Assembly (NCBI GenBank): GCA_023653785.1
Contig: JAMKCH010001703.1
Location: 1-64,000 of the forward strand
Source of the DNA: Ophioderma brevispina
Lineage: Eukaryota; Echinodermata; Ophiuroidea; Amphilepidida; Ophiodermatidae
Reading direction: 5' to 3'
DNA length: 64,000 bases
The position numbers and the translations under genes were made by a program. The notes below the pieces were generated by a model. It was not told the origin of the DNA and did no database searches. It saw only the letters and a list, made by a program, of their open reading frames with translations. Of this stretch, positions 58,555 to 64,000 are shown piece by piece. The stretch's first letter is position 1. The number at the start of each line of letters is the position of its first letter.

Positions 58555-59690
58555 TGAGTTTCACTTAAATCCAGGCATGTCAGGAATTTGACCTTTAACC
58601 CCTATTCGTGACCCCTGGGTCACCGAATGGGGTCGTTCAACTGGACTTGTTTTGTATTTATGATGTCACTGGCTTTATTCCTGACAAATTTCAGCTCAAT
58701 CGGAGCTTGTTTGTAAATTTTGACCTTTGACCTCGAACTTTGACCTTTGGGGTCAATACTATCATAGGCCTACCCTACTATTAATGTCACATCACTGTAG
58801 CAATAACGGGCTTTATCTGTGCTCTATAGGCTGATAAATAGCCAATTTGGTCTTATTTTTAACATTTTTTGACACATTTTACCATTTGACCCCCTTAATG
58901 ACCTTTGACCCCAATATAAAAAAATCATGTACACAGCCAAATGCATTGTTCCAGTTTAAATAAAAAAATCTGCATTGCTTAGTTCTGGAGATAAAAATTC
59001 TTAAAGTTATTAGCTCAAAACCGGAAATGACCTGTAAATGACCTTTGACCCCAAAATAAAAATACCTTGCAAACATTAGCTAACATACATGCATATCTGA
59101 AGGTTATGTCACTCTGCTATGTTTACATTTTAAGATAAACATTTTGAAAAAATGTTTGAATATTTTTTGTTTTTGACCGGAAGTGACCCCTTAATGACCT
59201 TTGACTCCATTTCCTGAACACCCTATATGTAGCATGGGTCAGTGGTTCCTCTGAACAAGTTTAGTTGATATCGGCATAATCCTGTAGAAGATATTTTTGC
59301 CAATTAAATGACATATTTTGGCTTTCAGACCGGAAATGACCCCCTTAATGACCTTTGACCCCATATCCCTGAACGCCCTATATGAAGCATGGGTTAGTGG
59401 TTCGTCTGAAAAAGTTTAGATGATATCGGCATAATCCTGTAGAAGAAGATATTTTTGGCAATTAAATTACATATTTGATGCCTGTGGTCAGGTCAAAGGT
59501 CATACAGAGGTCAAAGTCATATGACATGAATCGGACGACTCAACGGTCATTTGGTATATAAGTCTGGTCAGAATACGTCAAACCATGACTGAGCTAGAAG
59601 CAAATGTTGCCAGAAGAAAGAAGAAGAAGAAGAAAGAACGCATCAAAAACAGAACAAGACGGCTGACGGCCGTCTTGTAAATACATGTGA
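58555..59690 (+). repeat. Repeat with TGACCTTTGACCCC (DR1-type) motifs
   Basis: TGACCTTTGACCCC or a one- to two-base variant occurs at 58589-58602, 58721-58734, 58899-58912, 59039-59052, 59195-59208 and 59349-59362. AGGTCAAAGGTCA lies in the opposite orientation at 59490-59502. The pattern is two AGGTCA half-sites one base apart, the known DR1 element bound by RXR, HNF4 or PPAR-type receptors. A 150-bp unit with CCCTATATG(T/A)AGCATGGGT and GATATCGGCATAATCCTGTA is tandemly repeated at 59205-59480. The 3' end is an AAG run and a palindrome AAGACGGC...GCCGTCTT (59658-59677). Confidence 0.75.
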
Positions 59691-59868
59691 CTTATTCAAT
59701 TTAGCCGATGCATTCAGTGGAACACAATTTGATGTTCACCCTTTGCACTGGTTTGCCATTTGCAGGTAGAGCCTTCAAACTGGCATTGGAATTAAATGAG
59801 GATGTTGCATAACGACGTAATCACCTCTTGCACGGTCAATGGTTTTGTTTAGAGAGAATCGAACCTGA
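59691..59868. other. Non-repeat gap before the coding-like exon
   Basis: No feature is recognised. A possible acceptor TTTTGTTTAG lies at about 59843-59852, but the frame after it meets a TGA before the open frame begins. Confidence 0.2.
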
Positions 59869-60189
59869 TCGATCTATTGTGTAAATGTTCCCATTCACAT
59901 TGATGCCAGTTCGAAAATCTCCTTGCAAATGGTGAAACCGTGCAAAGAACCAATAGCATACCTTGCAAAGAAACGGGTTACCAACTCTGTTTGTGATATT
60001 CTAGACGCCAAGGGCAAGTCAAAGGCTTGGACGACATTGCCTTTTGATTTCAAAAGGGGGTCTTCCTGGGCGATCTTTGTCTCCAATAATTTTTCTGACG
60101 GTCTTAGACCTATTGTGCAGCCTCTAAAATCCATTGAAGATACATACGTTGTTATAATACTTTGCCTTTCGCTGATGATATTTGCCTAA
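59869..60189 (+). CDS. Coding-like exon fragment, possible death-domain relative
   Basis: The frame from 59869 to the TAA at 60187 reads as real protein: VNVPIHIDASSKISLQMVKP, CKEPIAYLAKKRVTNSVCDI, LDAKGKSKAWTTL and FVSNNFSDG. The C--LDA...W spacing, and a Phe 16 residues after that Trp, are reminiscent of the UPA-death-domain junction of UNC5-like proteins, from memory of the family only. No partner exons, clear acceptor or donor were found. The minus strand is also open over the same bases (59895-60188) with protein-like wording, so the strand is not certain. It may be a stray exon or a fragment of a gene decayed by transposons. Confidence 0.3.
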   Translation, partial: SIYCVNVPIHIDASSKISLQMVKPCKEPIAYLAKKRVTNSVCDILDAKGKSKAWTTLPFDFKRGSSWAIFVSNNFSDGLRPIVQPLKSIEDTYVVIILCLSLMIFA

Positions 60190-60325
60190 TTACATCAGAC
60201 AAGCGCCATCATTGGAAAAAATTGAACAAAATTCAATTCAATTCTCATTGGCTTGAAATCCTTGAAAAATGAGTCCCCCATGCTCCCGAAAAAAATCCTT
60301 GATGCTCTGGAAAAGTTCCTTGGTA
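60190..60325. other. Short gap, no gene
   Basis: AT-rich sequence with nothing recognisable, ending where the duplicated 39-bp units begin. Confidence 0.25.
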
Positions 60326-62146
60326 GTAACATAGTTAATGTCATACCGCCTTACTAAGAACTTTGCTTATTAGTTTATGTCATAAACCCTTAATAAGAAC
60401 CTAGATAACTAGTTTCACACTTGGAGTAGTTGCAGACTTGAGTATATACCCCTTATTCCTTAACGAACATAAACCAGGATAACACGGTTATTAGAGTTTA
60501 CAAACCCAAATCTTAGCTAAGGAACTTAACTTAGGGTCTTTAAACACAAATAGGCCGTGTAAACCTAGGATAACACGCGTTATGGGGGGGGGTTCTACAA
60601 TTCTCAACCTAGATAAGGATACCTAATAACCTAGATAACAGTTCCTTAACACAAGATAGCCAAGGATAGCACGCGTTATTTTGGAGCCGTACAAACGAAA
60701 CCCCAGATAACCAACTGAACCTATATTCGTAAACCCCAGATACTAAGTAGGCGTTATCATGGGTTGACAAAGCAAAACCCAAGAATGAGTCGGTAACCCA
60801 CAGTTTACGTTTGTTATCCTAGGTTTACGCTCAGTTCTAGGGCTAAGGCAAGAACGAGACACTTAACCCTCCGTCTACCTGAACCATTTTTTTGTACAAA
60901 AAAAAACTCCAAGGGGGGGGTTACCACCCCCCCCCCCGCTGATTTTTGTTACTGAACATTCCGATTCCTGTAAATTTGGTACCACAGGGTAGCTTAGGTT
61001 TGCTTCTTCAATTGGTATTTCAAAATAAGTACCAACATCCCCATTATGACATAACTATAAACGTCATATGCTTGAGGAGGGGGAATAGTATAATAAGAAA
61101 TAAAGGAAGATAATGAGAGGGAGAATATAATAAAAAATCAAGTGAACAAGGATAAAGAGTATAGGCAGAAACTGTCCATGAGAAAAAAAAAAAAACAACC
61201 AAAAAAATTAACACTATAATTATCACCGCCTAATAAAACAAAAACAAATTAAGACAAAAAAAAAAAAAAAAACAAAAAAGAAAACAATTAAAAACCAACA
61301 AATAAAACACAATAAAAACTATCTAAAAATTAAAATTAGATAAAACCAAACTGTCTATTAAAAAAAAATATAAAATGAAAAACAAATAAATAAGAAAGAA
61401 ATAAAAACTAAACAAATCCATTAAAAAAAAAACAAAAAAAAAAAAAAAAAAGATAAAAATGTTTTTTAAATAATGTTGAAGAATTAAATATTAAAAAAAA
61501 ATTAAAAGAGACACAACAATTTAAAAAGTACCCCCCACCCCCGCAATATGAAAAAAAAAACAAGCCAATAACAACAGAAAACAAAACAACAAAAAAAATC
61601 ACAAATTAGAAATAACCACAAAAAAATTATAAACACTCTCAAGTAAAAATTATAACATAAAACTAAAAAAAAACATGAATAAAAACAACCGAAAAAAAAG
61701 AAACAACAAAAAAAAAGAAAACCAACAAACCAAACAACAAAAAAAAAAAAAAAAACAAAATCAACGAAAGCAATAAAAATAGTAAAAAAAAATAACTAAA
61801 ACAATCATTCAAATTTCCACACACTAAAACAAAAAATACCAACATAAATTCTCAAAAACACCTACAACAAAAAAAAAACCCGACTAAAAAAAAAACTAAT
61901 CAAAGAAAAAAAAACATAAAAAAATACAACAACACAAAAAGAAAACAAATAAAAAACAAAAAAAAAAAAACAAAAAAAAAGAAGACACCATGGAAAAGAC
62001 AAAATAAAAACAAAACTAAAAAAAAAAAAAATAAAACAAAAAACCAAAAGCAACAGAAAAAACAATATGAATAAAAAGAGAAAATTAAAAAAAAAAAAAA
62101 CAAAAAAAACAAAAAAAACCAAGAACAAAAAAAAAAAAAAAAAAAA

Positions 62147-62183
<37 letters not shown>

Positions 62184-64000
62184 AAAAGAAAAAAAAACAC
62201 AAAGTATGAAAATACGAATATTAGGGTGAAAAAAACGCATGAAATCGGAGTAGTCCTAACCTTTTTTAATGTTGAATTTGTGAATTTCTCCTATGGTGTT
62301 ATGGGAAAATTGACCATTTGCTAACATGCGAACTTTATAACCTCATTATGACGTAATGTAGGCATTTGGTACTAATTTTGGTTTCAATGGAAAGAGGACA
62401 TACTATCTATTATACCAAAAAGGCAAGTGCCTGTGAGTTTCTTCTACCCTTCGGTTAGACGAGGGTTTAATGCTTTCTATAGCATGGAACGTATAGCATG
62501 ATGAACACAAAGATAGGACACTCATCAACAGGAACGCTGATATTCATCATACTCCATGTTTATATTCAAGTGTACTATTCTTGGAGCATCTTATTGACTT
62601 GTTTTTAGATAGTAATTATGTTAGGTATGTGTGTGTACAGTTATCAGAGATTAAATCCCGATTTGGGTGATAGATGCATATATTGTTGTCATTTATGTGT
62701 TGCGGCTTAACTGATTTTAAAACTTTTGGTAAAATAATGACAACTTTCTGGGTAAACGCTCGTTGGTGGCGACCTGATCGTTCGATAATCTTCTTTCCTT
62801 TAATGTTTTTCTCAAATTTATGCAGCAGCAAAATCCAGATATATTGTAAACAAAAGGATTTTTATTGTAATCACAATTGAATATTAAATAAGTGGCTTTT
62901 CATTTATGTTCCAGACACATGTTCATTTCATGGAGTCCAATACATGTTGTATATACTATAACTTTTTTTGTGATAGGAGAAGCTCTGTGATGGGAGGTTT
63001 GTTGCTGGAACACTACTTGAACTCTGAAGTTTTTGCATTTTTGTATGCTTGAATGGGTAAGGTAAGTTCATCTGCCGAAACACCGCGGCGTTTCGGCATT
63101 AGCGCTCTATTAAGGGAATAGACAGTCATTTAACACAGATGACTAGAAAAAAAGTGTGTATTCTTTTATGAAACTTTAATCTATTGATTAAAATCTCAGA
63201 CAAGCGAGTTTTCAAAAAAACATAAGTGCCGTTGTGTTTTATTTATTTATCATTTATTCAACAAAAATAGTGTAAGAGTTAAAGGTTGTTGCAACGAGAG
63301 ATTTTGAGGCACCCACATATTGTGTCATTACCTGTGCATATAGATTAGACACTCAACCCTTTCTTACTTGTATTTGGCTAACCAAAAAAAATGTCTTAAA
63401 AGAGAGAAAAAGGGTGATTTGATTGGCTTATATTCAACTATAAAATCATAGCTGAATTCGTATGTTGCTCCTATACGAAATTATAAATTTCACAATTTTT
63501 GTTACCAAAGAAATACTTCTAAGCTTAATCCTTTGAGATGGGACACAGAGTTTTTGATGGAAAGCTGTATGTTAGGGCAAAATCAGTACTTTCGACGCTG
63601 ATTTGTGAATCTCTCGTTGCACCATTTAAGATCATTACTAGTAGGCGAATCAACACCATAAACTTCTTGCGGCGCAATATAAACATCAACAATGTCAAGA
63701 TTAAAGCCCAGGCTTATAACGACTCTCGTCAGGTCATTGTGGAGAATATGTACAGGCTGGGATTCCGCATACACATATCTAATAAGTTGGGATCTGTGGT
63801 TCAGCGTAGGGCTGGCCAGGGTTCACCTGATCACTGACAGTGTCGCCGAACGAAATGCCTCCAGTGTCTCTCTGGACAACATGAAAGGAAGCCACAACCT
63901 AACCCTATTGCCTCGGAAAACCTGACTGGGTTTCCATACCTGTCAATTCCTGCTTAATAGTTCTTTTAATTTAGAGCCTTTCGCTCAAAACACATAAAAC
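60326..64000 (+). repeat. Large duplication, copy 2, running off the window
   Basis: 60329-60445 copies 54253-54362 (part of the 39-bp units). It is joined directly to a copy of 55690-58010 that reaches the window end. The 1.3 kb between (54363-55685) is missing here, and 1.1 kb of A-rich sequence (61080-62215) is added. Indels against copy 1 are dense. The open frame 63538-63837 is a local reading of this copy that is broken in copy 1, so no gene is called. Confidence 0.75.
61080..62215. other. A-rich low-complexity island, possible sequence error
   Basis: Over 1.1 kb the + strand is about three-quarters A or more, with scattered single C, T and G and no unit structure. It sits exactly where copy 1 (about 56290-56320) has ordinary unique sequence. 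Minus-strand frames of poly-Phe and the plus-strand Lys/Asn frame follow from composition. It looks like low-quality long-read output or a poorly resolved gap more than a biological microsatellite. Confidence 0.6.

Noticed and set aside
61862..62202. Minus-strand frames of 100-112 codons rich in Phe and Leu
   Set aside because: They are the reverse reading of an A-rich tract and have no protein texture.

Overview
The window is AT-rich animal DNA with one recognisable protein-coding gene, spread over about 17 kb, in a dense bed of transposon debris, microsatellites and local duplications. GT-AG introns, decayed CR1/L2-like LINE fragments, tRNA-derived SINEs, TA- and TTAA-flanked inverted-repeat elements and repeats built on TGACCTTTGACCCC fit a marine invertebrate. 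I favour an echinoderm or another non-vertebrate deuterostome; this is inference from style, not a species call.

The gene is an iodothyronine-deiodinase-like selenoprotein on the + strand, reconstructed from six coding exons: 36521-36675, 37416-37579, 45148-45260, 49997-50185, 51026-51198 and 53399-53666. All splice phases agree and the joined frame is 1062 nt, or 353 residues. The fourth exon reads through an in-frame TGA at 50171-50173, followed by Pro-Pro-Phe as in deiodinases. Exons 5 and 6 carry the EAH...W region and the conserved C-terminal beta/alpha part of the fold. The N-terminal 144 residues are not a recognisable deiodinase N-terminus, and I could not find a convincing SECIS element downstream.

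Layout. 0-6 kb: two decayed LINE fragments, G-run/C-run hairpin repeats and a TTAA-flanked MITE sitting inside one LINE. 6-15.5 kb: a dispersed repeat and a noisy 3.8-kb tandem duplication. 16.3-18.8 kb: two mobile elements nested in each other. 19-24 kb: mostly unassigned, with a SINE and a poly-G repeat family. 24.8-31.8 kb: a compound tandem duplication (A-B)(A-B-C)(B-C). 32.2-33.4 kb: a striking array of the palindrome GCAACGCGTTGC. 36.5-54.7 kb: the deiodinase gene, with MITEs, a SINE, a foldback element and a long-TIR element in its introns. 55-64 kb: another noisy duplication, a cluster of DR1-type nuclear-receptor half-site pairs, one short coding-like exon, and an A-rich island that looks like sequence error.

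Many adjacent copies differ by dense one- to three-base indels. That pattern suggests poorly polished long-read sequence or gap filling, so duplication counts and exact lengths in those parts should be treated with caution.
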